Below, piece after piece: positions 1 to 6,740 of a DNA stretch of 7,674 nucleotides. The translations under genes and the position numbers were made by a program. Origin of the DNA: Mycoplasmatota bacterium (GTDB lineage Bacteria > Bacillota_I > Bacilli_A > Izemoplasmatales > Izemoplasmataceae); the NCBI GenBank assembly GCA_022712785.1, contig JAFLJX010000218.1, positions 1 through 7,674 of the forward strand, given 5' to 3'. The first letter of the stretch is position 1. The number at the start of each line of letters is the position of its first letter. The notes beneath the pieces are model-generated. The model had not been told where the DNA came from. It saw only the letters and a list, made by a program, of their open reading frames with translations, and did not search any database.

Positions 1-180
1 GTACCCATGACTGCCAAATATGATGCAGATTTTGTTGCCCTGATGTGGGGACCTGATGGTCTTCCCAGGGACGAAAACGAAAGAGCAGCCCTGGCAGTAG
101 AGCTGCTTTACTATGCCAATGAAGCTGGTATTCCCAATGAGAAGATCTGGGTGGACGGTATTGTTACTCCTGTGAACATT
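1..180 (+). CDS. Methyltetrahydrofolate/corrinoid methyltransferase, internal fragment
   Basis: Frame 1 is open from the first base, so the gene starts before the window and the ATG at 7 is probably internal. The peptide carries the stretch VALMWGPDGLPRDENERAAL, then GIPNEKIWVD and IVTPVN. This matches the second half of the pterin-binding TIM barrel of AcsE-type methyl-H4folate:corrinoid methyltransferases and related MtgA/MtvC-like proteins. The Asp of WVD aligns with the pterin-contacting Asp160 of Moorella AcsE, as recalled from the family. Such enzymes move a methyl group between tetrahydrofolate and a corrinoid protein in the cytoplasm. Homology ends near Asn57/Ile58 (about 175-180). 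The frame then runs on through hutI antisense to a TAG at 304-306, and that tail is not meaningful. GC is about 50%, far above the rest of the window, so this probably comes from another genome. The family call is fairly sure; the exact substrate is not. Confidence 0.72.
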
Positions 181-1018
181 CATCATTTTCACTTACTGCC
201 ATTAGATGATCTGCGCTACTTGCGCCAATATCAACAGCTAGTCCGCCTCCACCTAGAGATACAATTTCATCAGCGTGTATTTTCACTTCGAAACCTAACT
301 CTATAGCATTAGTTAAAATTTTTCTTGATTCGTCAATGTTAAAAACACTATCTTCACAAAATACATCAACAAACTTAGCTAAATCTTTTTCTTTTATAAT
401 TTTTAGATCTCTAATTACACTTTCAATATATCCTTTTTTATTATCTTTAAATTCAGGAGGTGTTGCATGAGCACCTAAGTATGTTGAGATAATATCAATT
501 GAGTGGTTTAATGATAACTCTTTTGCGACTTCTAATTGTTTAATCTCTGTTTTCAAGTTTAACCCATATCCACTTTTAGCTTCAAGAGTTGTAACTCCTA
601 ACATAAGCATTTCATTTAGTGATTTTAAAGCTTTGTTATATAGTTCCTCTTTTGAACTCTCCCTAGTACTTGTAACTGTACTATGAATTCCTCCACCTTT
701 TTCTAAAATCTCTAAATATGGAACACCAGCTACCTTTAATGCAAATTCATGCTCACGTGAACCACCGTGTACTAAATGTGTATGAGAATCAATAAGTCCT
801 GGAATTACAAGTAAACTTTCTGCGTCATGTATTACTGTATCTTTACCTACATATTTAGAATAGTCAAAATCTCCAAAATCAAGGATTAATCCATCCTTAA
901 TTGAAATAAAAGCATTCGAAATATTTAAAACTTTATTCATATCTACACCTTTGACAGGTGGATATATATATGGAGTAACTAAACTCCCTATGTTATTTAT
1001 AATTAGATCGGCTTTCAT
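164..1018 (-). CDS. hutI: Imidazolonepropionase HutI, C-terminally truncated at the junction
   Basis: HutI hydrolyses 4-imidazolone-5-propanoate to N-formimino-L-glutamate, the third step of histidine breakdown, as a cytoplasmic metal-dependent amidohydrolase. The N-terminal strand region is followed by PGLIDSHTH, whose His79 and His81 are metal ligands. Further HutI signatures are GGSREHEF, GGGIHSTV, EAKSGYGLN, GAHATPPE, KIHADE (His248, with Glu251) and SADH (His271). These align with B. subtilis HutI at an offset of about one. The family is about 410-420 residues; this frame has 284 and only about 276 are HutI. The last barrel strands, with the final metal-ligand Asp (Asp324 in B. subtilis) and about 140 residues, are missing, so this product would be inactive. 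The last 8 or so codons and the stop come from antisense methyltransferase DNA. ATG 1018 follows AAGGAGG at a good distance. Last gene of the hut run, 13 nt after ftcD. Confidence 0.93.
   Translation of the reverse strand: MKADLIINNIGSLVTPYIYPPVKGVDMNKVLNISNAFISIKDGLILDFGDFDYSKYVGKDTVIHDAESLLVIPGLIDSHTHLVHGGSREHEFALKVAGVPYLEILEKGGGIHSTVTSTRESSKEELYNKALKSLNEMLMLGVTTLEAKSGYGLNLKTEIKQLEVAKELSLNHSIDIISTYLGAHATPPEFKDNKKGYIESVIRDLKIIKEKDLAKFVDVFCEDSVFNIDESRKILTNAIELGFEVKIHADEIVSLGGGGLAVDIGASSADHLMAVSENDECSQE
175..190. other. Chimeric junction between two unrelated convergent coding fragments
   Basis: Two coding sequences on opposite strands both stop matching their families here. The methyltransferase frame is recognisable up to about 177-180. 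The HutI frame, read from the right, is recognisable down to about 188 (SADHLMAVSEN). GC falls from roughly 50% to roughly 30% across the point. There is no terminator, no intergenic space, no transposon end and no target duplication. The exact breakpoint is blurred by short sequence compatible with both parents. A chimeric read, assembly or amplification product is the simplest explanation; a genuine deletion or inversion is the alternative. Confidence 0.75.
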
Positions 1019-1026
1019 AAATAAAA

Positions 1027-1033
1027 CCTCCTT
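1027..1033 (-). promoter_or_regulatory. hutI ribosome binding site overlapping the ftcD stop
   Basis: The minus strand reads AAGGAGG, 8 nt before the hutI ATG at 1018. Its first two A bases are also the last two bases of the ftcD TAA (1034-1032). Ribosomes ending ftcD therefore sit on the hutI initiation site, which suggests translational coupling. Confidence 0.85.
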
Positions 1034-1994
1034 AAATATTTGATTCTATAATTTTTAATTTGTCAAAATCTCTAAATGCTAAATATTTAATAGCGTACTT
1101 AGTAGTATCTTCTAAACTCATAGTTTTATCGAAAGGTAATCCTTCACATTTAAAATAATATCTAATTGATCTTATAAGGGTATCTTTAGGGATTAATCCA
1201 ACTAATTCAGAGTTAGTAACACTCACTTGGTATCTTGCTGCTTCCATTTTTACAGTTTCAAAGATTCTATAAATAGGATTCTTTTTATAATCTAAGATAT
1301 TCATAGTAACCTGGCAATGTCCTCTAGAATCTAAATAGACTGGTCCTGCTTGAACAAATCTAAATCCTCCACTAGAAAATCTTATTGCTTTAGCGATATT
1401 GTTAGCTACTTTAATGTCGATTGTATCTAAATCGATATTATATGCGATTAGAGGTATTCTTGCACCTATTCCAATTACTCCAAAAGTAGGATGAATTTCT
1501 GGTTTACCATAATCAGGCATCCAATTTTCTAATTTAATTTTTTCTTTCATTCCTTCAAATTCACCTTTGCGGATATTTGGCAGTTTTACTCTACCTTTAA
1601 AATTACTTGCTTCTGCGTACATGAAGATAGGTATCTCATATTTATCATTTATCTTCTTAGCAACTTCATTTGCGTATTTAACACATTCATCCATTGTAAC
1701 TTCTTCAATAGGAATGAAAGGTATAACGTCAACTGCGCCCATTCTAGCATGTTCTCCAGTTTGGAAGTTCATATCAATGTTTTCCAGTACTTTTCCAGTT
1801 AACTCTACTAAAGCATCAACTATATACCTAGGGTCACCTAGTAATGTTACTACAGTTCTATTATAATCTCCATCAGGTTCATAGCTTACCATCTTAAATC
1901 CTTCTTTATTTTTAAAAACGCTAACTATATCTTCAACTTTATTTAAATCCCTACCTTCACTAAAATTAGGAACACATTGAACTATTCTTGCCAT
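1032..1994 (-). CDS. ftcD: Glutamate formimidoyltransferase (monofunctional FtcD)
   Basis: Transfers the formimino group of N-formimino-L-glutamate to tetrahydrofolate, giving glutamate and 5-formimino-THF. This lets histidine carbon enter the one-carbon pool. The protein has 320 residues, the usual size of the monofunctional enzyme with N- and C-terminal formiminotransferase subdomains (about 1-180 and 181-300). It lacks the cyclodeaminase domain of mammalian FTCD. Visible signatures are CVPNFSEGR at 7-15, YNRTVVTLLG at 44-53 and GEHARMGAVDVIPFIP at 80-95. His82 falls exactly at the catalytic His82 of pig FTCD. HPTFGVIGIGAR and QVTMNILDY follow in the second half. It starts one nt after the hutU stop. 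The ribosome binding site is a poorer AGGCGG inside the hutU end, so expression may depend on coupling to hutU. Formimino-THF then needs a cyclodeaminase (FchA), which is not in this window. Confidence 0.95.
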   Translation of the reverse strand: MARIVQCVPNFSEGRDLNKVEDIVSVFKNKEGFKMVSYEPDGDYNRTVVTLLGDPRYIVDALVELTGKVLENIDMNFQTGEHARMGAVDVIPFIPIEEVTMDECVKYANEVAKKINDKYEIPIFMYAEASNFKGRVKLPNIRKGEFEGMKEKIKLENWMPDYGKPEIHPTFGVIGIGARIPLIAYNIDLDTIDIKVANNIAKAIRFSSGGFRFVQAGPVYLDSRGHCQVTMNILDYKKNPIYRIFETVKMEAARYQVSVTNSELVGLIPKDTLIRSIRYYFKCEGLPFDKTMSLEDTTKYAIKYLAFRDFDKLKIIESNI

Positions 1995-1995
1995 A

Positions 1996-4020
1996 TTAGT
2001 ATCCGCCTTTTTTATATTTATTATTTACTAGTTCTTCTAGCATATTTTCATTACTTAAGTAAGGGATAGTAATATAACTATTATTATCTTCCTCATTATA
2101 TTTTTTACTTGTACTTAAGGCATTTTTATTTCTTGCCCATGCACGCCTAGAAACTCCACCCATAACATCAAATATCATTGCGGTTTTTAGGATTTCATCT
2201 TTTTCTAAACTACCGTCAAGAACAAGTCCATATCCACCATTTAAAGCTTTTGATATTCCTACGCCACCACCGTTATGTAGAGCTACTAAACTCATTCCAC
2301 GGCTAGCGTTACCAAGTGCAACATGTGTAGCCATTTCAGCCATAACATTTGAACCGTCTTTTATATTAGCTGTTTCTCTAAATGGACTGTCAGTTCCACC
2401 AGTATCATGGTGATCTCTTCCTAACATTACAGGACCTATTTCTTTATTTCTTACCATCTCGTTAAACTTAAGAGCTATCTTTAATCTACCTTTCGCATCT
2501 TGATATAGAATGCGAGCTTTTGTTCCAACAACTAATTTGTTTTTCTCAGCATCTTTAATCCAGTTATAGTTATCTAAATCTTGGAATCTTCTATCTTTAT
2601 CAATAGCGTTCATCGCAGCTAAATCAGTCGCTTTTAAATCACTATTTTTACCACTTAGACATACCCATCTAAAAGGACCATATCCATAATCAAATAAAAT
2701 CGGACCCATGATATCTTCTACATAGCTTGGCCAGATAAATCCATCCAAATCATTTTTACCGTTTTTACATATTTCTATTACTCCTGCGTCAAAGATTGCT
2801 TTCATAAAACTATTCCCATAATCAAAGAAATAAGTTCCTTTTTTACTAATATCTTTAATAACTTCAAAATGTCTAACTAAACCTTCATTTACAAGTTTAA
2901 TAAATTTGTCTTTATCATTTTTAAGTAATTCTGTTCTTTCTTCAAAACTAATTGAAGCAGGACAATATCCTCCTGAGTAAACTGCGTGGCAACTTGTTTG
3001 ATCGCTTAGTAAATCGATATAGATATCTTCTTTAACACTGTATTCTAACAAATCAACTATATTTCCACTATATGCGATAGCTAGTGGTTCTTTCTTTTCC
3101 ATATATTCAAATGCTTTATCAAATGCTTCTTTAGGTGTGTTTGCGACGAAACTAACCCATCCTTGACTAAATCTTGTGTCTATTCTAGATTTATCAACTT
3201 CAGCAATTATTCCAACTCCACCACTAATTTCAACCGCTTTCCCTTGAGCTCCACTCATTCCTCCAAGACCCGAAGTAACAAATAGTTTTCCTTTTAAGTC
3301 TTCATTTTCAGGAATTCCTAGTTTACTTCTACCTGCATTTAGTAATGTTGAGTAGGTACCATGAACAATACCTTGAGGTCCAATATACATCCAACCTCCG
3401 GCAGTCATTTGTCCGTAACTAGCGACACCGAGTTCTGCGGCCCTATTCCAGTTATGAATATCATTAAACGCACCAATCATTAGCCCGTTAGTAATCATTA
3501 CACGTGGTGCGTTTTTAGGTGCAGAGAATAATCCTAAAGGATGACCCGACATTAATACTAATGTTTGGTTATCATTTAAGTTTTCTAGATATTTTTTAAC
3601 TAGATGATACTGCATCCAGTTTTGCATTACTCTACCAGTTTCACCATAAGTAACTAACTCATAAGGATATAATGCAGTTTCAAAATCAAGATTATTATCA
3701 ATCATCACTTGAAATGCCTTTCCTTCGACAATGTTACCCTTATATTCATCAATACTTTTTCCGTATATTCTACCTTCACCTCTAAATCTAAATCCATATA
3801 TTCTTCCTAGAGTTTGAAGTTCTTCTAAAAACTCTGGAGCAAGTATATCATGCCATTTAGTAGGTATATATCTTAATGCATTTTTAAGAGCAAGAACTGT
3901 TTCATCCTTGCTTAGATTAAATTCTCTTTTGGGTGCTCTTCTAATACCTTTTTTAAATTCTGGATATTTAGGTAATTCTTTAAAAACATCTTCAATAGTA
4001 AATTCCTTTTCGAGATTCAT
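1996..4020 (-). CDS. hutU: Urocanate hydratase (urocanase), long form
   Basis: Hydrates urocanate to 4-imidazolone-5-propanoate, using tightly bound NAD+ as an electrophile, in the cytoplasm. ATG 4020 is preferred over an in-frame ATG at 4047 because GAGGAGG lies 6 nt before it and the upstream start would run back into hutH; this gives 674 residues. Key stretches are MQYHLVKKY near 136-144, the glycine-rich NAD site GLGGMSGAQGK at 251-261, and DQTSCHAVYSGGYCP near 340-354. YGYGPFRWVCLSG at about 446-457 has Cys454 at the place of the catalytic-site Cys of GLPARICW in short urocanases. GRDHHDTGG and ALHNGGGVGIS lie towards the C-terminus. The length fits the approximately 676-residue class that includes human UROC1, rather than the approximately 550-residue Bacillus/Pseudomonas class. 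It begins one nt after the hutH stop. Confidence 0.96.
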   Translation of the reverse strand: MNLEKEFTIEDVFKELPKYPEFKKGIRRAPKREFNLSKDETVLALKNALRYIPTKWHDILAPEFLEELQTLGRIYGFRFRGEGRIYGKSIDEYKGNIVEGKAFQVMIDNNLDFETALYPYELVTYGETGRVMQNWMQYHLVKKYLENLNDNQTLVLMSGHPLGLFSAPKNAPRVMITNGLMIGAFNDIHNWNRAAELGVASYGQMTAGGWMYIGPQGIVHGTYSTLLNAGRSKLGIPENEDLKGKLFVTSGLGGMSGAQGKAVEISGGVGIIAEVDKSRIDTRFSQGWVSFVANTPKEAFDKAFEYMEKKEPLAIAYSGNIVDLLEYSVKEDIYIDLLSDQTSCHAVYSGGYCPASISFEERTELLKNDKDKFIKLVNEGLVRHFEVIKDISKKGTYFFDYGNSFMKAIFDAGVIEICKNGKNDLDGFIWPSYVEDIMGPILFDYGYGPFRWVCLSGKNSDLKATDLAAMNAIDKDRRFQDLDNYNWIKDAEKNKLVVGTKARILYQDAKGRLKIALKFNEMVRNKEIGPVMLGRDHHDTGGTDSPFRETANIKDGSNVMAEMATHVALGNASRGMSLVALHNGGGVGISKALNGGYGLVLDGSLEKDEILKTAMIFDVMGGVSRRAWARNKNALSTSKKYNEEDNNSYITIPYLSNENMLEELVNNKYKKGGY

Positions 4021-4021
4021 T

Positions 4022-5536
4022 TTATTCCTCCTCAAAGATAGCTTCAAATAATTCTTCGCTATTTACCAAATCATTTACTAAATGTATGTGTTTATACATT
4101 ATTTCATCACTTGTAATAAATGGTATATATTCTCTAACTTTATTATAAGCTTTTTCAGTCTTTTTACCAAGCTTTGTCTTACCTCTTAAATCTATTGCTT
4201 GACAAGCTGTAAATATTTCCATGGCAACAACATTTCTAACATTATCTAAAATAGAACTGGCTTTTCTAGCACCAATTGTCCCCATAGATACATGATCTTC
4301 TTGGTTTGCACTTGAAGGTATACTATCTACACTTGATGGATGAGCTAAAACTTTATTCTCACTAACTAGTGAAGCTGCGCTATATTGTACAATCATAAAT
4401 CCTGAATTTATTCCTGGCTTTCCAACTAAAAATGCAGGAAGCCCATTTGATAAACTAGGGTTCACCATTCTTTCTATTCTTCTTTCAGAAATGTTACCCA
4501 TTTCCGAAATTGCAATACCTAAATAATCAAATGGCATAGCTAGTGGTTCACCATGAAAATTACCAGCGCTAATCGCTAACCCATCTTCAATAAATATAAC
4601 AGGATTATCAGTTACTGCATTCATTTCTATTTCCACTTTTTCTTTAACAAAATTAAGAGCATCAAGTGTCGCACCATGAACTTGAGGTGCGCAGCGTATA
4701 GAATATGCATCTTGCATTCTGAGTTCCCCTTGTCTTGTGGTATAACTACTTCCTTCTAAAAAAGTCAAAACTTCTTTAGCTGCCTCAATTTGTCCTAATT
4801 GCCCACGAGCAATATGCACTCGTGGATCAAATGCATCTAATATTCCGTTTGTTGCTTCTATAGTCATTGATAAAGATATATTTGATAATCTATATAATCT
4901 AAATGCGTCATATAAAGTTATTGCACCAACACTTGTCATTGCTTGAGTTCCATTTATTAAACTTAGTCCCTCTTTAGCTTTTAATTTTTCAATGGGCTTA
5001 ATTCCTAATTGATTAAAAGCAACCATTGTATCCATTCTTTTACCTTTATACATGACTTCTCCAAGTCCAATAATAGGTAAAGACATATGGGATAAAGGAG
5101 CTAAATCTCCACTTGCACCTAAAGATCCTTTTTCAAATACTATAGGAGCTATCCCTTTATTTAGTAACTCAACTAATTTATTAAGTGTTTCAATTCTAAT
5201 TCCACTATACCCTTTAATTAGAGCATTGATTCTTAAAACCATCATTCCTCTAACTATTTCATCGCTAAAAATTTCACCAACTCCGCAAGCATGGCTCATA
5301 AGTAAATTCTTTTGAAGTTCACTCACATCACATTTTGCTATCGATACATCAGAAAGCTTACCAAATCCTGTGTTGATTCCATAAACAGGTAATTCACTTT
5401 GAACTACACTTTCAACAAACTTTGATGCTCTATTAACTAGTTTGACACTTTCATCACTAATTGCAACTTCTTCATTGTATCTAGCTACTTTAATAAAGCT
5501 GTTTAAGTCTAAACTATTTCCATCCAATAAAATCAT
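4022..5536 (-). CDS. hutH: Histidine ammonia-lyase (histidase)
   Basis: Removes ammonia from L-histidine to give trans-urocanate, the committed step of histidine degradation; active as a cytoplasmic homotetramer in this family. The start ATG 5536 gives MILLDGNSLDL, the usual HutH beginning. A GTG at 5545 in the same frame is less likely because it overlaps the GGAG ribosome binding site. The product has 504 residues, a normal length. YGINTGFGKL carries Tyr52 (Tyr53 in P. putida) and SHACGVG carries His82. GSLGASGDLAPLSH has the Ala141-Ser142-Gly143 triad that cyclises into the MIO electrophile. LINGTQAM, TDNPVIF, GNFHGEP and the helical SSANQEDHVSMG loop are also intact, so the enzyme looks functional. 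It is the first gene of the hut operon and ends one nt before hutU. Confidence 0.97.
   Translation of the reverse strand: MILLDGNSLDLNSFIKVARYNEEVAISDESVKLVNRASKFVESVVQSELPVYGINTGFGKLSDVSIAKCDVSELQKNLLMSHACGVGEIFSDEIVRGMMVLRINALIKGYSGIRIETLNKLVELLNKGIAPIVFEKGSLGASGDLAPLSHMSLPIIGLGEVMYKGKRMDTMVAFNQLGIKPIEKLKAKEGLSLINGTQAMTSVGAITLYDAFRLYRLSNISLSMTIEATNGILDAFDPRVHIARGQLGQIEAAKEVLTFLEGSSYTTRQGELRMQDAYSIRCAPQVHGATLDALNFVKEKVEIEMNAVTDNPVIFIEDGLAISAGNFHGEPLAMPFDYLGIAISEMGNISERRIERMVNPSLSNGLPAFLVGKPGINSGFMIVQYSAASLVSENKVLAHPSSVDSIPSSANQEDHVSMGTIGARKASSILDNVRNVVAMEIFTACQAIDLRGKTKLGKKTEKAYNKVREYIPFITSDEIMYKHIHLVNDLVNSEELFEAIFEEE
4027..4033 (-). promoter_or_regulatory. hutU ribosome binding site, fixes the start
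   Basis: The minus strand reads GAGGAGG inside the last codons of hutH, followed by AATAAA and the ATG at 4020. This spacing identifies 4020 as the hutU start instead of the longer frame from 4047. The site is read through by ribosomes finishing hutH. Confidence 0.88.
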
Positions 5537-5544
5537 TTTTATCA

Positions 5545-5548
5545 CTCC
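5545..5548 (-). promoter_or_regulatory. hutH ribosome binding site, decides the ATG 5536 start
   Basis: GGAG on the minus strand is separated by 8 nt (TGATAAAA) from ATG 5536. The alternative GTG start at 5545 uses the last G of this motif as its first base and would have no site of its own. Confidence 0.75.
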
Positions 5549-5565
5549 ATTATCAATATATCTTT

Positions 5566-5594
5566 ATAATACCAATAATATGATGAAAACAAAA
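5566..5594 (-). promoter_or_regulatory. Candidate hut operon promoter with extended -10
   Basis: The minus strand has TGGTATTAT (5574-5566), which fits an extended -10 (TGnTATAAT) with one change. A weak -35-like TTTTGT lies at 5594-5589, 17 nt upstream. Transcription would start near 5559, giving a leader of about 22 nt before hutH. The -35 is poor, so the extended -10 or an activator would have to carry it. The DNA around it is AT-rich, which makes chance matches easy. Confidence 0.5.
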
Positions 5595-5620
5595 GATATA
5601 TATATTATTAAATGCCCTAG

Positions 5621-5650
5621 TTCAGCGCTTTACATCGCTAAAGCGCTGAA
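5621..5650. repeat. Perfect 12-bp inverted repeat upstream of hutH
   Basis: TTCAGCGCTTTA (5621-5632) and TAAAGCGCTGAA (5639-5650) are perfect reverse complements around a 6-base spacer, CATCGC. It is GC-richer than the flanking intergenic DNA. Neither strand has a U-run after it, so it is not a typical terminator. It sits between the thioesterase terminator and the candidate hut promoter, about 27 bp upstream of the -35 element. It could be an operator for a hut regulator, an RNA-level hairpin in readthrough transcripts, or a small dispersed intergenic repeat. The sequence does not choose between these. Confidence 0.85.
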
Positions 5651-5661
5651 GTGAAATACAT

Positions 5662-5691
5662 AAAAAAAGACTCTCATTTTTGAGAATCTTT
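5662..5691 (-). terminator. Rho-independent terminator of the thioesterase gene
   Basis: On the minus strand an 11-bp stem (arms 5691-5681 and 5676-5666, one G-U pair, four-base A loop) is followed by a U-tract encoded by the A-run 5662-5668. The 5' arm lies in the last codons of the thioesterase gene and the 3' arm begins with its TGA stop. It should isolate the hut operon from transcription coming from upstream. Confidence 0.88.
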
Positions 5692-6090
5692 TACGTAAGC
5701 ATTGTAAATTTCAGGCATTCTTTCATCCATCTTTATTACTTTGAATGTTTCTTTATCAACACATACTACAGTTGTATACCCACTAGCTTTAAGTTCTCCA
5801 GTATCATTAAATATCTCATGGAAGTACGTAGTTTTAACTTTTGTTAATTTGTATACACTTGTTAACACATATATTTTTTCACCATATGTAATTGATTTAA
5901 TAAACTTACCTGATACTTCTCTTATCGGAAATATTATCCCATTCTTTTCTACATCGTGGTAATCAAAGCCTAAGTCTTTTAAATACTTAGTTCTACCTTG
6001 TTCAAAGAAAGTAAAATAATTAGCATGGTAAATCACTCCCATTTGATCACTATCTGCATATCTAAGTTGTATATCTAATTTTGAACTCAT
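5674..6090 (-). CDS. YbgC-like acyl-CoA thioesterase (4HBT hotdog fold)
   Basis: A 138-residue single hotdog-domain protein of the 4-hydroxybenzoyl-CoA/YbgC thioesterase family, which hydrolyses acyl-CoA thioesters in the cytoplasm. The N-terminal motif RYADSDQMGVIYHANYFTFF fits the family pattern, with Asp15 at the catalytic Asp position and His22 in the YHANY turn. The later strands GKFIKSITYGEKIYVLTSV and TTVVCVD fit the family, and the length is normal for a complete protein. The ATG at 6090 follows AGGTGA with a short spacer. The physiological substrate cannot be read from sequence. It is not a member of the Tol-Pal cluster in which ybgC is often found, and no tol/pal gene is visible. 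It is separated from hutH by its own terminator, so a role in histidine breakdown is not implied. Confidence 0.88.
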   Translation of the reverse strand: MSSKLDIQLRYADSDQMGVIYHANYFTFFEQGRTKYLKDLGFDYHDVEKNGIIFPIREVSGKFIKSITYGEKIYVLTSVYKLTKVKTTYFHEIFNDTGELKASGYTTVVCVDKETFKVIKMDERMPEIYNAYVKDSQK

Positions 6091-6140
6091 ATTTTCACCT
6101 ATTTTATCTCTTAGTTTTCTAACATTAAAATTAAATCACA

Positions 6141-6170
6141 ATATAAAGATTCCAGTAGGATTCTTTATAT
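6141..6170 (-). terminator. Hairpin after the DUF3592-like gene, possible weak terminator
   Basis: ATATAAAGATTCC (6141-6153) and GGATTCTTTATAT (6158-6170) form 13-nt arms with one mismatch around a four-base loop. The hairpin begins directly after the TAA stop of the upstream minus-strand gene. The following minus-strand sequence is only moderately U-rich (TGTGATTTAATTTTAA), so termination may be partial and allow readthrough into the thioesterase gene. Confidence 0.6.
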
Positions 6171-6602
6171 TTATTTATAGTGTAAATCTGATATAAATGC
6201 TTTCTTAGGATTTAAATCGTCAACCACTAAATTAACTGTTTCCATCTTAGCTAACTTGATTCTTTGAAGAGGTCCAATTAAAAAGCAAGCTTTATTCTTG
6301 TATGTTTCTCCATTAAATTCATATTCAAATGACATATAAAAGTTTCCGTTGTTTCTTCTTGTCCCAGTTACTTTACCTTCAACTTTGTTATCTTTAATTC
6401 TGTCCAATACTTTTTTAATGCTTAAAGTTCTAATTACTAGTAAAACTACAGATATAATAAATAGTGGAACTATAATACTTAGTACTGATGATTCATCCAT
6501 AGCTATTATTGCAATTAACAATAATGTTGATACTGAAGCAATTATAGATAGAACTTTTGTACCGTAATTAAATTTAATAATATTTCTCGTGCAAGTTTTC
6601 AT
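6171..6602 (-). CDS. Small two-TM membrane protein with DUF3592-like C-terminal region
   Basis: A 143-residue protein of unknown function. A short basic N-terminus (MKTCTRNIIKFNYGTK) is followed by two hydrophobic helices at about 17-35 and 40-59, separated by a short acidic turn (DESS). A basic linker, SIKKVLDRIKDNK, comes next. The soluble part (about 74-143) has the alternating pattern of a small beta domain: VEGKVTGTRR, FYMSFEYEFNGETYKNKACF, and a final VNLVVDDLNPKKAFIS. The features xGxV, YEYxxNGxxY and VxVxYxPxNPxxA are typical of DUF3592-like membrane proteins. The family assignment is by pattern only. A strong AAGGAGGG precedes ATG 6602 and a good promoter lies upstream, so it is very probably expressed. 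It is transcribed divergently from the gene at 6741. Confidence 0.72.
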   Translation of the reverse strand: MKTCTRNIIKFNYGTKVLSIIASVSTLLLIAIIAMDESSVLSIIVPLFIISVVLLVIRTLSIKKVLDRIKDNKVEGKVTGTRRNNGNFYMSFEYEFNGETYKNKACFLIGPLQRIKLAKMETVNLVVDDLNPKKAFISDLHYK

Positions 6603-6628
6603 ATATGCCCTCCTTTTTATCTATAAAA

Positions 6629-6657
6629 ATTATACAATACATTATGTTTTGACACAA
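6629..6657 (-). promoter_or_regulatory. Promoter for the DUF3592-like gene
   Basis: The minus strand has a perfect TATAAT (6634-6629) preceded, after exactly 17 nt, by TTGTGT (6657-6652), which matches the TTG of the -35 consensus. The start point would be near 6622, followed by AAGGAGGG (6615-6608) and the ATG at 6602. Confidence 0.68.
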
Positions 6658-6704
6658 ATAAAGTTTCAAATACGTATAAAACTCAGATTAAAATATACTA
6701 TATG

Positions 6705-6713
6705 TGTTATAAT
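6705..6713 (+). promoter_or_regulatory. Extended -10 promoter for the 152-residue membrane protein gene
   Basis: TGTTATAAT is a complete extended -10 (TGn plus perfect TATAAT). No good -35 is present at 17 nt (AGATTA). Transcription would start near 6720, about 20 nt before the ATG at 6741. It lies about 50 bp from the divergent promoter, so the two could share control. Confidence 0.6.
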
Positions 6714-6740
6714 ATCTAATAATGAATATTAGAAAGATAA

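Noticed and set aside
178..306. Continuation of the methyltransferase reading frame to a stop at 304-306
   Set aside because: From about 178 on it is the antisense of hutI, and the peptide no longer resembles the family.
1567..1866. + strand open frame opposite ftcD
   Set aside because: Shadow of the real minus-strand gene; no ribosome site or family resemblance. The same applies to + frames at 5052-5315, 5442-5654, 5741-5962 and 6349-6567.
4021..4047. Upstream ATG 4047 for hutU, adding nine residues
   Set aside because: It would overlap hutH, whereas GAGGAGG is ideally placed for ATG 4020.
5537..5545. GTG start for hutH, adding three residues
   Set aside because: It overlaps the GGAG site that serves ATG 5536, and HutH proteins normally begin at the equivalent of that ATG.
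6649..6680. TTGACA (6649-6654) with TATAAA (6675-6680) as a + strand promoter
   Set aside because: The spacing is 20 bp, outside the usual range; the extended -10 at 6705-6713 is better placed for the gene at 6741.
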